Positions 28,343 to 37,545 are shown, counted from the stretch's first letter. The stretch is 64,000 bases of DNA from Planococcus versutus (GCF_001186155.3 NZ_CP016540.2:1218001-1282000); one strand, 5' to 3'. Made by a program: numbers and translations. Notes: generated by a model from the letters alone, not told the origin.

Positions 28343-28390
28343 AAGTCGAACAACAAGCCATCCAATCGAGGATGGCTTGTTGTTCGACTT
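28343..28390. terminator. Long perfect hairpin between the YflT-domain gene and the leftward binding-protein gene
   Basis: A 21-bp perfect stem (28343-28363 with 28370-28390) and a 6-base loop. On the minus strand it is followed by a T-rich run, so it can terminate the leftward gene. On the plus strand there is no U-tract. Confidence 0.75.
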
Positions 28391-28422
28391 GTAAGAAGCA
28401 TGCAACTAGTAGCGCTAACGCT

Positions 28423-29226
28423 TTACTTTTTTTCTTTAATAAAGCGCGGTAATTTCATCCCTTCAAATTGTTCCGGATGAATTAGTTTCCCTAAACGAAT
28501 GGCACCTTCAATTAGGCGAGGAGAAGGGCGGCAATACAAATCCTCATCCATCACATGAATGTGATGGATGGCTTTCATATCATTCCAGCCGGGACGTTTT
28601 TTAATGAGTTCAGGTTTCACTTTTGACGTTAATATACCAACCCATGCAAGTAGAATATAATCAGGCTGACGCTCTAGTACGTCTGCCCAATTTGTCTGGA
28701 TATTGGCAGAATCCGTGTCATCGAACAGGTTACGGCCGCCCGTTATGCTGCTAATCTCATTTAACCAGTTAATATTGCCAGGAGTGAAAACTGGCTTTGG
28801 CCACCATTCCCAGTATAGAGAAGGACGACTGTTTGCTTTGTGTCCACGTGATTGGATATCTGCAATAACAGATAAATATTCAGCGTGGATAGCCGTTGCA
28901 TCAATTCCGCAAGCTTCAGCTACTTTTAATAAGTCTTGTCCAATTTCAGTAAGTGATTGTGGATCCAAAACGAGGTGAGGGATTTTTCGTCGTACTAATT
29001 CATCAACGTTTTTCTCCATTCCTGGAACACTAAGTGAGGCTAGTACCAAATCCGGTTTTAACGCTTCTAATTCATCCATACGAATAGATAAATCGGGTCC
29101 AAGTTTTGGCAAAGTTGTAATGTTTTGTGGCCAATCTGAATAATCATCAACACCCACTAACATGTGTTCAGCGTTTAAAAATGCCAATAGTTCTGTATTA
29201 CTTGGGCAAATTGAAATAATACGCAT
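28423..29226 (-). CDS. Cobalamin/metal-binding periplasmic-type protein lacking a signal peptide (BtuF-like)
   Basis: 267 residues of the helical-backbone metal-receptor class (TroA/BtuF fold): MRIISICPSNTELLAFL, LKPDLVLASL and a C-terminal LIEGAIRLGKLIHPEQF. Relatives bind vitamin B12 or iron complexes for ABC transporters. Unlike those, this protein starts directly in the first beta-strand without a signal peptide or lipobox, and there are no permease genes nearby. It may be cytosolic with a non-transport role. GGAGG lies 9 bases before the ATG. Ligand unknown. Confidence 0.72.
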   Translation of the reverse strand: MRIISICPSNTELLAFLNAEHMLVGVDDYSDWPQNITTLPKLGPDLSIRMDELEALKPDLVLASLSVPGMEKNVDELVRRKIPHLVLDPQSLTEIGQDLLKVAEACGIDATAIHAEYLSVIADIQSRGHKANSRPSLYWEWWPKPVFTPGNINWLNEISSITGGRNLFDDTDSANIQTNWADVLERQPDYILLAWVGILTSKVKPELIKKRPGWNDMKAIHHIHVMDEDLYCRPSPRLIEGAIRLGKLIHPEQFEGMKLPRFIKEKK

Positions 29227-29391
29227 TTAGTTCCACCTCCATTTTGTTTAGTTTACCATGATACAAGAAAAGTTTTCCTGGTAATCGCTGTAATAACTTA
29301 AAAACCCTATAGTGAAAGTAAAGAGAAGGTTAATTTTGATTGTGTTAGTTGATTGATACGTGTGGTTCTAGTAGAAATGGGCACTTTATAT

Positions 29392-29727
29392 ATGAATACG
29401 AGTGAAATTGATAAGACAGCGGTGTGGGAGATTGCGAAGTCGCAGAGGAATTAGTGAATCGTAGGATCCTTGTCGATTTAAAGCAATAGCTAGTTGTGAA
29501 GAAAAGTTTATTGATTTGTCAGGTGTACTCAAAGTTGATACGATGATTGCTCAAACGGCAAGTGCAACTGGGTATTACATTTATTGATATTGAAGTATAT
29601 AATACGCTTGCTCAAATATTAAAGCAAAAAAATATGAATTCTCCATAAAAACATCCAGAATTCGTGATAAGACTTTATTAGTGCGATGCGACAGCATGTT
29701 TGCAAACTGCTCGAACACTATATGAAT
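29392..29727 (+). pseudogene. Decayed coding remnant of unknown family
   Basis: This stretch lies in the largest gene-free interval (29227-29792). It holds consecutive peptide-like fragments in shifting plus-strand frames: MNTSEIDKTAVWEIAK (from 29392), EVAEELVNRRILVDLK (29436), AIASCEEKFIDLSGVLKV…TASATG (29483), GITFIDIEVYNTLAQILKQK (29571), HPEFVIRLY, and AMRQHVCKLLEHYMNKK. Joined, they read like one protein broken by several frameshifts. I cannot name the family. The rest of the interval (29227-29390) shows nothing I recognise. Confidence 0.45.
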
Positions 29728-29776
29728 AAAAAAAACCCATCAAAACCGTTGAATGAACAAAGGTTTGATGGGTTTT
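29728..29776 (-). terminator. Terminator of rpsD (leftward)
   Basis: On the minus strand AAAAACCCATCAAACC pairs with GGTTTTGATGGGTTTTT, one bulged base, and the run of Ts ends it. It lies just after the rpsD stop. Confidence 0.8.
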
Positions 29777-29792
29777 TGAAATCAATTTTAAA

Positions 29793-30395
29793 TTAACGTG
29801 AGTAGTACTCAACGATCAACTGTTCATTGATTTCAGCAGACAATTCGCTGCGTTCTGGTAAGCGTACAAAAGTTCCTGTTTTGCTATCAGTATCGATAGT
29901 TACGTATTCAGGAATAAAGTTGTTTACTTCGATTGCTTCGTTTACTACATCAAGGTTAGTTGATTTTTCGCGGAAAGCAATTGCTTGTCCTGGTTTCACG
30001 CTGAATGACGGAATGTCAACGCGTTTGCCATCAACAAGGATGTGACCGTGGTTTACGATTTGACGAGCTTGGCGACGAGTGCGCGCAAGACCTAAACGGT
30101 AAACAACGTTATCAAGGCGAGTCTCAAGAAGGATCATGAAGTTTTCACCATGTTTGCCTTCCATTTTACCAGCTTTGTTAAACAACGTTTTGAACTGACG
30201 TTCGTTTACTCCGTACATAAAGCGTAGTTTTTGCTTTTCTTGTAGTTGCAAACCATATTCAGAAACTTTTCTGCGTTGGTTAGCACCGTGTTGACCTGGT
30301 GCGTAAGGGCGTTTTTCTAATTCTTTACCTGTACCTGTAAGTGAAATTCCTAAGCGGCGTGAAAGTTTCCATGATGGACCTGTATAACGAGACAT
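29793..30395 (-). CDS. rpsD: 30S ribosomal protein S4
   Basis: 200-residue primary 16S rRNA-binding protein S4. The start [19 protein letters not shown], the S4 RNA-binding domain ([34 protein letters not shown]) and the C-terminus are typical. The zinc cysteines of some S4 forms are absent, so this is the C-minus type. GGAGGAG precedes the ATG. It is a stand-alone gene behind a long leader, as in other Bacillales, where S4 represses its own synthesis. Confidence 0.96.
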   Translation of the reverse strand: MSRYTGPSWKLSRRLGISLTGTGKELEKRPYAPGQHGANQRRKVSEYGLQLQEKQKLRFMYGVNERQFKTLFNKAGKMEGKHGENFMILLETRLDNVVYRLGLARTRRQARQIVNHGHILVDGKRVDIPSFSVKPGQAIAFREKSTNLDVVNEAIEVNNFIPEYVTIDTDSKTGTFVRLPERSELSAEINEQLIVEYYSR

Positions 30396-30575
30396 GTAAG
30401 TCTCCTCCTCTATTTTTGGTTTTTAGAGTAAAATAAAAACCAGATGCATTCATGCTGTAAGCCATTTTATATTCTTGTACCTTCGCTCAGCAGCCAAAGA
30501 GTTACGCGATACACCTACTATGAGGAACAAAATGGACAAACACGCACATACAACTGCTGCGATTATTTTACACAA
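30396..30575 (-). ncRNA. Probable S4 autoregulatory leader of rpsD
   Basis: A leader of about 180 bases precedes rpsD. A long-range pairing CCATTTT / AAAATGG (30462-30468 with 30529-30535) encloses a conserved-looking core. The known Firmicute S4 leader (pseudoknot bound by S4) sits in the same place, so I infer the same function without a structural model. Confidence 0.55.
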
Positions 30576-30580
30576 AGCAT

Positions 30581-30610
30581 AGTATAACTGATTTTGTAAG
30601 CTTAAGTCAA
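30581..30610 (-). promoter_or_regulatory. Promoter of rpsD
   Basis: On the minus strand TTGACT (complement of 30605-30610), an 18-base spacer, TATACT (complement of 30581-30586). Confidence 0.65.
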
Positions 30611-30687
30611 CAGCGAGCTAGAGAATTAAGTAGCAAAGGTAGCTTTCTTTTTTTTATCGTTCAAGGTAGAATGGTAGTGAGTATATA

Positions 30688-30701
30688 TGTAAGCGTTTTC
30701 A
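30688..30701 (+). promoter_or_regulatory. CcpA-binding cre site before the trans-sulfuration gene
   Basis: TGTAAGCGTTTTCA matches the B. subtilis cre consensus TGWAARCGYTWNCW at every position. It lies 26 bases upstream of the ATG, a position typical for repression. Confidence 0.75.
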
Positions 30702-30727
30702 ATAAGAACGAAAGGATGTAGTGTACA

Positions 30728-31936
30728 ATGAAAGAAAAAGAAATGAAGATTGAAACAGCAGTCATCCATAAAGGCTATGACAGCTCCAACCATCATGATA
30801 GTTTGGTGACACCGCTTTATCAAACTTCAACTTATTCATTTGCTAATGCAGAACAAGGAGAAGATCGTTTTGCAGGAAACAGCGAAGGCAATATTTATTC
30901 GCGACTTGGTAATCCGACAGTTCGTGTGCTTGAAGAGCGAATGACAGAAATTGAGGGAGGTCAAGGTGCATTAGCTTTTGGGTCCGGGATGGCTTCGGTT
31001 AGTGCAATTTTGATTTATTTAACAAAGGCTGGAGATCACGTTCTTTGTTCGAGAGGGATATATGGATGTACGTTTGGTTTGCTTGAAATAATGGAAGAAA
31101 AATATGGCATTACGCATGATTTAGTTTCGATGACAACAGAAGAAGAAGTAGAAAAAGCAATTCGTCCAGAAACGGTGTGTATTTATGTCGAAACACCAAT
31201 AAACCCAACAATGGAGTTAGTCAATCTTGAAGCGGTAGTGGCTGTTGCGAATAAACATAATATCCGTGTCATTGTGGATAACACGTTTTGTTCACCGTAT
31301 TTGCAAAATCCAATCCGAATGGGAGCCGATTTTGTTTTGCACAGCGCGACTAAATATTTGAACGGTCATGGAGATGTAGTTGGTGGTGTTTTAGTTGGAA
31401 GTGATGCAGAAGAAATGCAACATATTCGCATGACGGTACAAAAAGATGTGGGTGGCATTATGTCTCCATTTGATGCATGGCTGTTGTTAAGAGGATTAAA
31501 AACATTACATGTTCGCATGGATCGACACGTTAGCAATGCCAAAACAATAGTGGCGTTTTTAAAACAGCAAGAAATTGTTGAAAATATCTATTATCCATTT
31601 GATGAAAATCACCCGCAAGTTGACATTGCGAAACGTCAAATGCGCGAAGGTGGCGGGTTGATTTCGTTTGAAATTAGAGGCGGAAAAAAAGAAGCACAAG
31701 CTTTCTTAAACGCTTTGTCGTTGATCAAGATCGCAGTTAGTCTTGGCGATGCTGAAACATTGATTCAGCACCCAGCAACCATGACTCATGCAGTCGTGCC
31801 TCCTGAAAGCAGACAAGCAATGGGTATTAGTGATTCTTTATTGCGCTTGTCGATTGGACTGGAACACACAGATGACTTAGTCAATGATTTAAGCAAAGCA
31901 TTCGAGCAAGTAAAACCAAAGCTTCAAGAAATTTAA
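30728..31936 (+). CDS. PLP-dependent trans-sulfuration enzyme, probable methionine gamma-lyase
   Basis: 402-residue Cys/Met-metabolism PLP enzyme. The PLP lysine is K209 in SATKYLNGHGDVVGG. IYGCTFGLL contains C114 at the position of the active-site cysteine characteristic of methionine gamma-lyases; YSRLGNPTVRVLEERM is general for the family. It would split methionine to methanethiol, 2-oxobutyrate and ammonia; cystathionine gamma-synthase or -lyase activity is an alternative. ATG 30728 follows AAAGGA by about 10 bases; ATG 30743 is possible. A perfect cre lies upstream, and the convergent neighbour encodes a free-methionine-sulfoxide reductase. Confidence 0.82.
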   Translation: MKEKEMKIETAVIHKGYDSSNHHDSLVTPLYQTSTYSFANAEQGEDRFAGNSEGNIYSRLGNPTVRVLEERMTEIEGGQGALAFGSGMASVSAILIYLTKAGDHVLCSRGIYGCTFGLLEIMEEKYGITHDLVSMTTEEEVEKAIRPETVCIYVETPINPTMELVNLEAVVAVANKHNIRVIVDNTFCSPYLQNPIRMGADFVLHSATKYLNGHGDVVGGVLVGSDAEEMQHIRMTVQKDVGGIMSPFDAWLLLRGLKTLHVRMDRHVSNAKTIVAFLKQQEIVENIYYPFDENHPQVDIAKRQMREGGGLISFEIRGGKKEAQAFLNALSLIKIAVSLGDAETLIQHPATMTHAVVPPESRQAMGISDSLLRLSIGLEHTDDLVNDLSKAFEQVKPKLQEI

Positions 31937-31939
31937 TGA

Positions 31940-31979
31940 AAAGACCCGAAACTCAAAAACTGAGTTTCGGGTCTTTCTT
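31940..31979. terminator. Terminator between the convergent trans-sulfuration and fRMsr genes
   Basis: A 16-bp perfect stem AAAGACCCGAAACTCA / TGAGTTTCGGGTCTTT with an AAAAC loop, T-rich on both sides. Confidence 0.87.
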
Positions 31980-31982
31980 CTG

Positions 31983-32462
31983 TTATAGATGTTTCATTAA
32001 TACGTCTACGAAAAGTTCAAGACCTTGCTGATCTTCTTTCGTAAAACGATTTGTCTCTGGACTGTCGATATCTAGCACACCGATTACTTGATCTTCTTTC
32101 ATTAAAGGAATGACGATTTCTGAACGAGAAGCTGCATCACAAGCAATGTGGCCAGGGAATGCTTGAACGTCTTCAACTAACATGGTTTTTTTGTCGGAAA
32201 CGGCCGTGCCACAAACACCTTTTCCGACTGCAATGCGAACACAAGCTGGAAGACCTTGGAAAGGACCAAGAACGAGTTCGCCATCTTCCATCAAATAAAA
32301 CCCGACCCAGTTAATGCGTTCTAAAAATTGATTAAGTAAAGCTGAAGCATTACTCAAGTTTGCGATGCTGTTATTTTCACCTTCTAACAAAGCATCTAGT
32401 TGCTTTGAAAGCATCGTGTACTGTTCACTACTGTTACCGCTGTAACTTGTTTGTGTAAACAT
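31983..32462 (-). CDS. ytsP: Free methionine-(R)-sulfoxide reductase, GAF domain (YtsP-like)
   Basis: 159-residue single GAF-domain protein of the fRMsr type, which reduces free L-methionine-(R)-sulfoxide using thioredoxin. The three characteristic cysteines are visible in GLPACVRI, GVCGTA and GHIACDAASRSEI. I chose ATG 32462, preceded by GAGGG, over ATG 32477. It is convergent with the trans-sulfuration gene. hisJ lies 53 bases upstream on the same strand. Confidence 0.88.
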   Translation of the reverse strand: MFTQTSYSGNSSEQYTMLSKQLDALLEGENNSIANLSNASALLNQFLERINWVGFYLMEDGELVLGPFQGLPACVRIAVGKGVCGTAVSDKKTMLVEDVQAFPGHIACDAASRSEIVIPLMKEDQVIGVLDIDSPETNRFTKEDQQGLELFVDVLMKHL

Positions 32463-32515
32463 AAGAATTTCCCTCATTTCTATTTGTTCCTACTGTTGCT
32501 AAAAGTTTAACCTGC

Positions 32516-33316
32516 TCAACTTAAATAAGTATAAAATTTATCGTAATGCTTATGCAAGTCATTGACATTATGAGCATCTGATCCAAAGACGAGTGGGATG
32601 CCTAGTGATTTAGCATAGTCAATATAAGAAAGCGGTGGGTATGCTTCTTGGCAATCAGTTTTTGAAAGTCCAGCACCGTTGACATCAAGTTCGAAATTAT
32701 TTGTTTTCATCAATTGCAAAGTTCGACGAATTTGTGCATCGTCATCCAGTTGTTCACCATGTGCTAACTGAAATTTATGGATCAATGTTGGGTGACCGAT
32801 GCGTTTTGGTTTAAAGTGACCAAGATCTGCAGAAATTGACTTTTCAAGTGTGTCATAATAAAGTGCATAAGCAGCTTCTACAGAACCACAAGCAGCTGTG
32901 AGTTCTGCAAATACTTCTTTACTAAAGTCAGCACAAAAATAGCGGTTTGCTACTTTTAGAAAATGAACTGATAAAATGGTGTCGTCGAGTGCAGGACCAA
33001 CGCCATCTAAAAAAGAACGTACTTCTTTTTCGAAACCTTCAATATAATCCACTTCTAATCCTAAACGAATATGAATTTCACGTTGATATTGTTTTTTTAA
33101 GTGTGTTATTTCATCTATATACAACGATAGCTGATCCATACTCATGCAGCTGTCTTGTGCAGGAGTTGGATCTGTGAAGTTGGAAGGAAGAGGCGCATGC
33201 TCAGTAAAAGAAATATCCGTAAATCCGGACTTTATTGCTTTTTTAATATACAATTCAGTTGAGTCTTTTGTCCCGTGCGGACAAAAGGGAGTATGAATGT
33301 GACCATCTCGTTTCAT
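32516..33316 (-). CDS. hisJ: Histidinol-phosphatase HisJ (PHP family)
   Basis: 266-residue PHP-domain phosphatase that hydrolyses histidinol phosphate in histidine synthesis. The N-terminal HxH metal motif is DGHIHTPFCPHG (H6, H8), with further ligands in TEHAPLP, GLEVDYI and GSDAHNV. GAGGTG precedes the ATG. As in B. subtilis the gene stands apart from the his operon. It is divergent from ezrA. Confidence 0.92.
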   Translation of the reverse strand: MKRDGHIHTPFCPHGTKDSTELYIKKAIKSGFTDISFTEHAPLPSNFTDPTPAQDSCMSMDQLSLYIDEITHLKKQYQREIHIRLGLEVDYIEGFEKEVRSFLDGVGPALDDTILSVHFLKVANRYFCADFSKEVFAELTAACGSVEAAYALYYDTLEKSISADLGHFKPKRIGHPTLIHKFQLAHGEQLDDDAQIRRTLQLMKTNNFELDVNGAGLSKTDCQEAYPPLSYIDYAKSLGIPLVFGSDAHNVNDLHKHYDKFYTYLS

Positions 33317-33344
33317 AAAGGCACCTCTTTTCTATTTATTAAAA

Positions 33345-33374
33345 AATATAATCGATTTTCTTCTAATTTGGCAA
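33345..33374 (-). promoter_or_regulatory. Predicted promoter of hisJ
   Basis: On the minus strand TTGCCA (complement of 33369-33374), an 18-base spacer, TATATT (complement of 33345-33350). Confidence 0.55.
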
Positions 33375-33468
33375 ACAAAAGAGTAGAATACATGTTAAAA
33401 TAGATGAATCATGAATACATTTACGTATAACTGGTAATGTGATTTTGGAACAGGGGGCTATGTGACTT

Positions 33469-35172
33469 ATGATGGAGTATATCATCATTGCGGTCATCAT
33501 TCTATTGGCGATAACAATCATTGGGTTTATGTTTCGTAAAAAACATTTAGCTGAAATTGAACGCTTGGAACAGTTAAAACTGCAAATACAAAACAAACCG
33601 ATACTTGAAGAACTCACTAAAGTAAAACAATTAAATTTAAATGGTCAGACCGAAGAAATGTTCGAACGCTGGCGCAATGTATGGACTGAAATTATGGATG
33701 TGCATATTCCGAAAATTGATGCTTCACTATACGATGCCGAAGAGGCAATCAATCGTTTCAGGTTTAGCAAAGCATCAAAACTCGAGCAAGATACAGAAGT
33801 TAAAATCGATAATGTAGATCAAGAAATGAATACCATATTAGTGGAGCTTGAAGAATTGATTGGTAGTGAAGAAAAAAATCGAAGTGAAATCGATCTTATT
33901 CAAGAAAAATACTTACGCGCACGCAAAAATCTATTGGCTCATCAACAAACTTATGGTGCAGCGGGCCAACCACTCGAGAAAAAACTGGAATCGTTTATTC
34001 CATTATTTGATGAATACGAAAAGTTAACGGATGAAGGCAACTACTTGAAAGCGCGGGAAATCGTCATTAATTTATCTTCAGAAGGCGAAGAAGCATTTTT
34101 ACTTGTCGATGATATCCCACCATTATTAGTGGAAGTTCAAACAAAAATCCCTTCCCATGTTGCTGAATTGCGCCAAGGAAAAGTGGAAATGGAAGAAAAT
34201 TCATATTACCTTGGGCATTTAGAGTTAACCTTGCAATTAGATGAAATCGAAGAAGAGTTGGCAGCAATCAAGGGAAATATCGCCAACTTGGAAATCGTTC
34301 AATCAAAAATAGCGGTAGAAAAAATCAAAGATCGTATCGATTCATTTTATGAAATGCTAGAAAAAGAAGTTGAAGCGAAGCATTATGTAGACGAGTACTG
34401 CATTGAAACTGAACGCCATTTAGAAGTTGTCGCACGTGACACACAAGAAATGGAAGAAGAATCTAGATATGTTCAGCATAGCTATAAAATCAGTGAAAAT
34501 GAAGCTGCGATTCCGAAGTCTTGTATGGACAAAATGGAGCAATTGGCAAAACGTTTTGAACTGCTCGTGTCACGCTTGAAAGAAGATCAATCTGCTTATT
34601 CCAGTCTGCAAGAAGAATTGATTCACATTCGTGAGGATTTATCAATTGTCGACTCGACACAAATTGATTTTATGACAGCACTCAAAAGTTTACGTATTGA
34701 TGAAAATAATGCTCGTGCGACTGTCGAACAGCTCAAACGCAAACTGCAAGAAACAGACCGTCTTTTGCATAAAGCCAATATCCCTGGAATTCCAGAAGAT
34801 ATGGATGTTCGTTTAGAAGAAGCTGAAGAACAGTTATTTGTAACGATTCAAACGTTGCGCGAAATTCCATTAAATATTAAACTTGTGGATAATTATTTAG
34901 AACAAGCTGAAAAAAGTGTGAATGAAGGCTATGAAAAAGCAATTGAACTGGTTGAGAACGTTTTGTTAATTGAGCGAATCATTCAGTATGGTAATCGATA
35001 CCGTAAATCGGATCTTCAACTAGATGCGAAACTTGAAGAAGCTGAAGAATCATTCAGACAGCTTCGTTATACAAAAGCATTAGAAGAAGCCGCAACAGCC
35101 GTTGAAAACTTTGAACCGGGTTCAATGAAACAAATTGAAGTATTGGTAAAAGAAGACGCTGCAGAAATTTAA
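33469..35172 (+). CDS. ezrA: Septation ring formation regulator EzrA
   Basis: 567-residue membrane-anchored coiled-coil protein that modulates FtsZ assembly and links division to PBPs. An N-terminal transmembrane segment (about 3-22, EYIIIAVIILLAITIIGFMF) is followed by charged helices forming spectrin-like repeats to the end. B. subtilis EzrA is 562 residues. ATG 33469 is 11 bases after AGGGGG; ATG 33472 is an alternative that matches the usual MEYII start. A terminator follows before the cysteine desulfurase. Confidence 0.94.
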   Translation: MMEYIIIAVIILLAITIIGFMFRKKHLAEIERLEQLKLQIQNKPILEELTKVKQLNLNGQTEEMFERWRNVWTEIMDVHIPKIDASLYDAEEAINRFRFSKASKLEQDTEVKIDNVDQEMNTILVELEELIGSEEKNRSEIDLIQEKYLRARKNLLAHQQTYGAAGQPLEKKLESFIPLFDEYEKLTDEGNYLKAREIVINLSSEGEEAFLLVDDIPPLLVEVQTKIPSHVAELRQGKVEMEENSYYLGHLELTLQLDEIEEELAAIKGNIANLEIVQSKIAVEKIKDRIDSFYEMLEKEVEAKHYVDEYCIETERHLEVVARDTQEMEEESRYVQHSYKISENEAAIPKSCMDKMEQLAKRFELLVSRLKEDQSAYSSLQEELIHIREDLSIVDSTQIDFMTALKSLRIDENNARATVEQLKRKLQETDRLLHKANIPGIPEDMDVRLEEAEEQLFVTIQTLREIPLNIKLVDNYLEQAEKSVNEGYEKAIELVENVLLIERIIQYGNRYRKSDLQLDAKLEEAEESFRQLRYTKALEEAATAVENFEPGSMKQIEVLVKEDAAEI

Positions 35173-35177
35173 AAAAC

Positions 35178-35214
35178 GGAAAACCACTAGCTAATATGCT
35201 GGTGGTTTTCTTTT
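35178..35214 (+). terminator. Intrinsic terminator after ezrA
   Basis: GGAAAACCACTAGC pairs with GCTGGTGGTTTTC across a TAATAT loop, then a T-rich tail. Confidence 0.75.
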
Positions 35215-35227
35215 CGGAGGTAGAATA

Positions 35228-36331
35228 GTGATTTATTTGGATAATAGTGCAACAACAAAGCCCAAAAAAGAAGTGTTGGATGCATTTGTGAAAGTGAACG
35301 AACAGTTTTACGCCAACCCAGCATCTCTCCATGAAATGGGCAATCAAGCAGAAGATTTACTAGAATCAGCCCGTAGTCAATTAAAAGAATTGCTACATAT
35401 GAAAAAAATTGTGTTTACTTCAGGCGGTACAGAAGCGAATAATTTGGCATTGATTGGTACAGCTCGAAACTACCAGCACCGTGGCAAACACATCATCACT
35501 TCTGAAACAGAACATCCATCAGTATTGAAGACTCTTGCTATTTTAGAACAAGAAGGGTTCGAAGTGACGAGGTTGTCTGTTGGAGACACGGGTGAAATTA
35601 GTATGGAAAAGTTGAAGAAATCTTTACGAAACGATACGATTCTAGTATCGCTTATGCATGTAAACAATGAAATCGGGACTATCCATCCAATTGCAGACAT
35701 AGCTCGATTGTTACGAAAACGTCGTATTTTTTTCCATGTAGATGCTATTCAAAGCATTGGCAAACTCGAATTTGATTCTACAGCTATGCCAAATTTGTTG
35801 TCTGTATCAGGCCATAAAATACATGGGCTCAAAGGTAGTGGGTTATTAGCCTACTCAGATGTAGAAATAAAAGCAGTTCAATTTGGAGGGGGTCAAGAAT
35901 TTGGCAACCGGAGTGGTACGGTTTCTGTTCCAAATGCAGTCGCTTTAGCAAAAGCGTTGCGGTTAACATCACCTCATCCGCTGATTTCCAAATGGAATCA
36001 TGAACTGCGTCAGTTTTTTTCATCATTTAATGGAGTAAAAATTATTAGTCCAAAGCAAGCTGCTTCTCATATACTGGCAATTGCAGTGAAAGGGACTAAA
36101 GGCGAAATTATCGTATCGGGTTTACAAAAAGAGTTAATTATTGTCTCTACTTCAAGTGCATGCTCTTCTAAAAACAATCAAGAAAGTCCAGTTATTCAAG
36201 CAATTGGCGTGCCACGTGAGTTTAAAGATGGTGTGATACGTATTAGCTTTGGTGAATTTACAACAGAACAAGACATTATCGCATTTAAAAAAGCATTTCA
36301 ACGGGTATACCGTGTGATTAAAGGAGTTTAA
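35228..36331 (+). CDS. Cysteine desulfurase (IscS/NifS family, ThiI partner)
   Basis: 367-residue PLP enzyme that takes sulfur from cysteine. The PLP lysine is K197 in SVSGHKIHGLKG, and the sulfur-carrying cysteine is C312 in STSSACSSKN. HVNNEIGTIHPI is also typical. GTG start, 8 bases after CGGAGG. thiI begins 5 bases after its stop, so it is the dedicated NifZ-like desulfurase for 4-thiouridine, as in B. subtilis. Confidence 0.92.
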   Translation: MIYLDNSATTKPKKEVLDAFVKVNEQFYANPASLHEMGNQAEDLLESARSQLKELLHMKKIVFTSGGTEANNLALIGTARNYQHRGKHIITSETEHPSVLKTLAILEQEGFEVTRLSVGDTGEISMEKLKKSLRNDTILVSLMHVNNEIGTIHPIADIARLLRKRRIFFHVDAIQSIGKLEFDSTAMPNLLSVSGHKIHGLKGSGLLAYSDVEIKAVQFGGGQEFGNRSGTVSVPNAVALAKALRLTSPHPLISKWNHELRQFFSSFNGVKIISPKQAASHILAIAVKGTKGEIIVSGLQKELIIVSTSSACSSKNNQESPVIQAIGVPREFKDGVIRISFGEFTTEQDIIAFKKAFQRVYRVIKGV

Positions 36332-36336
36332 CTTTT

Positions 36337-37539
36337 ATGAAAACCAACCAAATTCTTGTACGCTATGGCGAATTATCAACAAAAGGCAAGAATCGCAGTT
36401 CATTTATTGGCAGACTACGTGATAATGTTAGACAAACCTTTTCTGATTTAAAGCAAATACGCATAAAAGCAGAACGTGACCGCATGTTCATTACATCAGA
36501 CAATGAGCAAGAACTGGCTCAAGTGATTGAACGTTTGCCATTTGTATTCGGTATTCAGTCGTTTAGTCCAGTTACTGCTTGCAACTTAGATATGGACATG
36601 ATGAAAAAAACAGCAGAAGTAGTGATTGCTAAATTAGACAATACCGATAAAAGTTTTAAAGTATCGGTGAAACGACCATTCAAAGCATTTCCTCATGACA
36701 AACTAGAAATTATGAAAGAAATCAGTACTTATGTATTAAAAGAATTTCCGAATTTAAAAGTTCAAATGAAAAATCCTGAAATTGATTTAAAAATAGAAGT
36801 GCGTGAAGAAGCTGTGTACATGATGGCAGAGGTTATTAAAGGAGCAGGTGGCTTACCCGTAGGAGCAAGTGGCAAAGCGTTGTTAATGCTATCAGGAGGA
36901 CTTGATAGTCCAGTTGCAGGGTATCATATGTTAAAACGTGGCGTTCGCTTAGAACTTATTCATTTTTTTAGCCCACCATTTACGAATGACCGAGCTAAAG
37001 AAAAAGTGTATGATTTGGCAGAGCGTTTGTCGCAGTTTGGATCATCGGTTAATTTACACATCATTCCGTTCACGAATCTGCAACAAGAAGTCCACAAGCA
37101 AGTACCCGATAATATTACAATGACTTCAACACGTCGAATGATGATGCGCGTTGCTGATTTGGTGCTAGCCGAGACGAATTGTCGGGCTATTGTTACAGGA
37201 GAAAGCTTAGGACAAGTAGCAAGTCAAACGTTGGAAAGTCTACAGGCTATTAATGCTGTGACAAATACTCCTATTTTGCGTCCATTAATTGCGACTGATA
37301 AATTGGAGATTATTGAAACTGCTCAGCAAATTGACACGTATGATATTTCCATTCGACCTTTTGAAGATTGTTGCACAATTTTTACACCAGCAAACCCTAA
37401 AATTCGGCCTAAACTTGAAAAAGTCGAGTACTACGAAAATTTTGTGTCTTTTGATGAATTAATTAAAAAAGCTGTAGCAGAAAGAGAAACGATTAAATTC
37501 CCACGCACTAAAGTAGATCAGTTTGAAGGTCTTTTATAA
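36337..37539 (+). CDS. thiI: tRNA 4-thiouridine sulfurtransferase ThiI
   Basis: 400 residues: NFLD-like and THUMP domains (about 1-165), then a PP-loop ATP pyrophosphatase with LSGGLDSPVAG (S186). It adenylates U8 of tRNA and installs sulfur from the upstream desulfurase. No rhodanese domain, as in Bacillus ThiI. AAGGAG ribosome site overlaps the end of the desulfurase gene, so the two are coupled. Confidence 0.95.
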   Translation: MKTNQILVRYGELSTKGKNRSSFIGRLRDNVRQTFSDLKQIRIKAERDRMFITSDNEQELAQVIERLPFVFGIQSFSPVTACNLDMDMMKKTAEVVIAKLDNTDKSFKVSVKRPFKAFPHDKLEIMKEISTYVLKEFPNLKVQMKNPEIDLKIEVREEAVYMMAEVIKGAGGLPVGASGKALLMLSGGLDSPVAGYHMLKRGVRLELIHFFSPPFTNDRAKEKVYDLAERLSQFGSSVNLHIIPFTNLQQEVHKQVPDNITMTSTRRMMMRVADLVLAETNCRAIVTGESLGQVASQTLESLQAINAVTNTPILRPLIATDKLEIIETAQQIDTYDISIRPFEDCCTIFTPANPKIRPKLEKVEYYENFVSFDELIKKAVAERETIKFPRTKVDQFEGLL

Positions 37540-37545
37540 ATGTAG

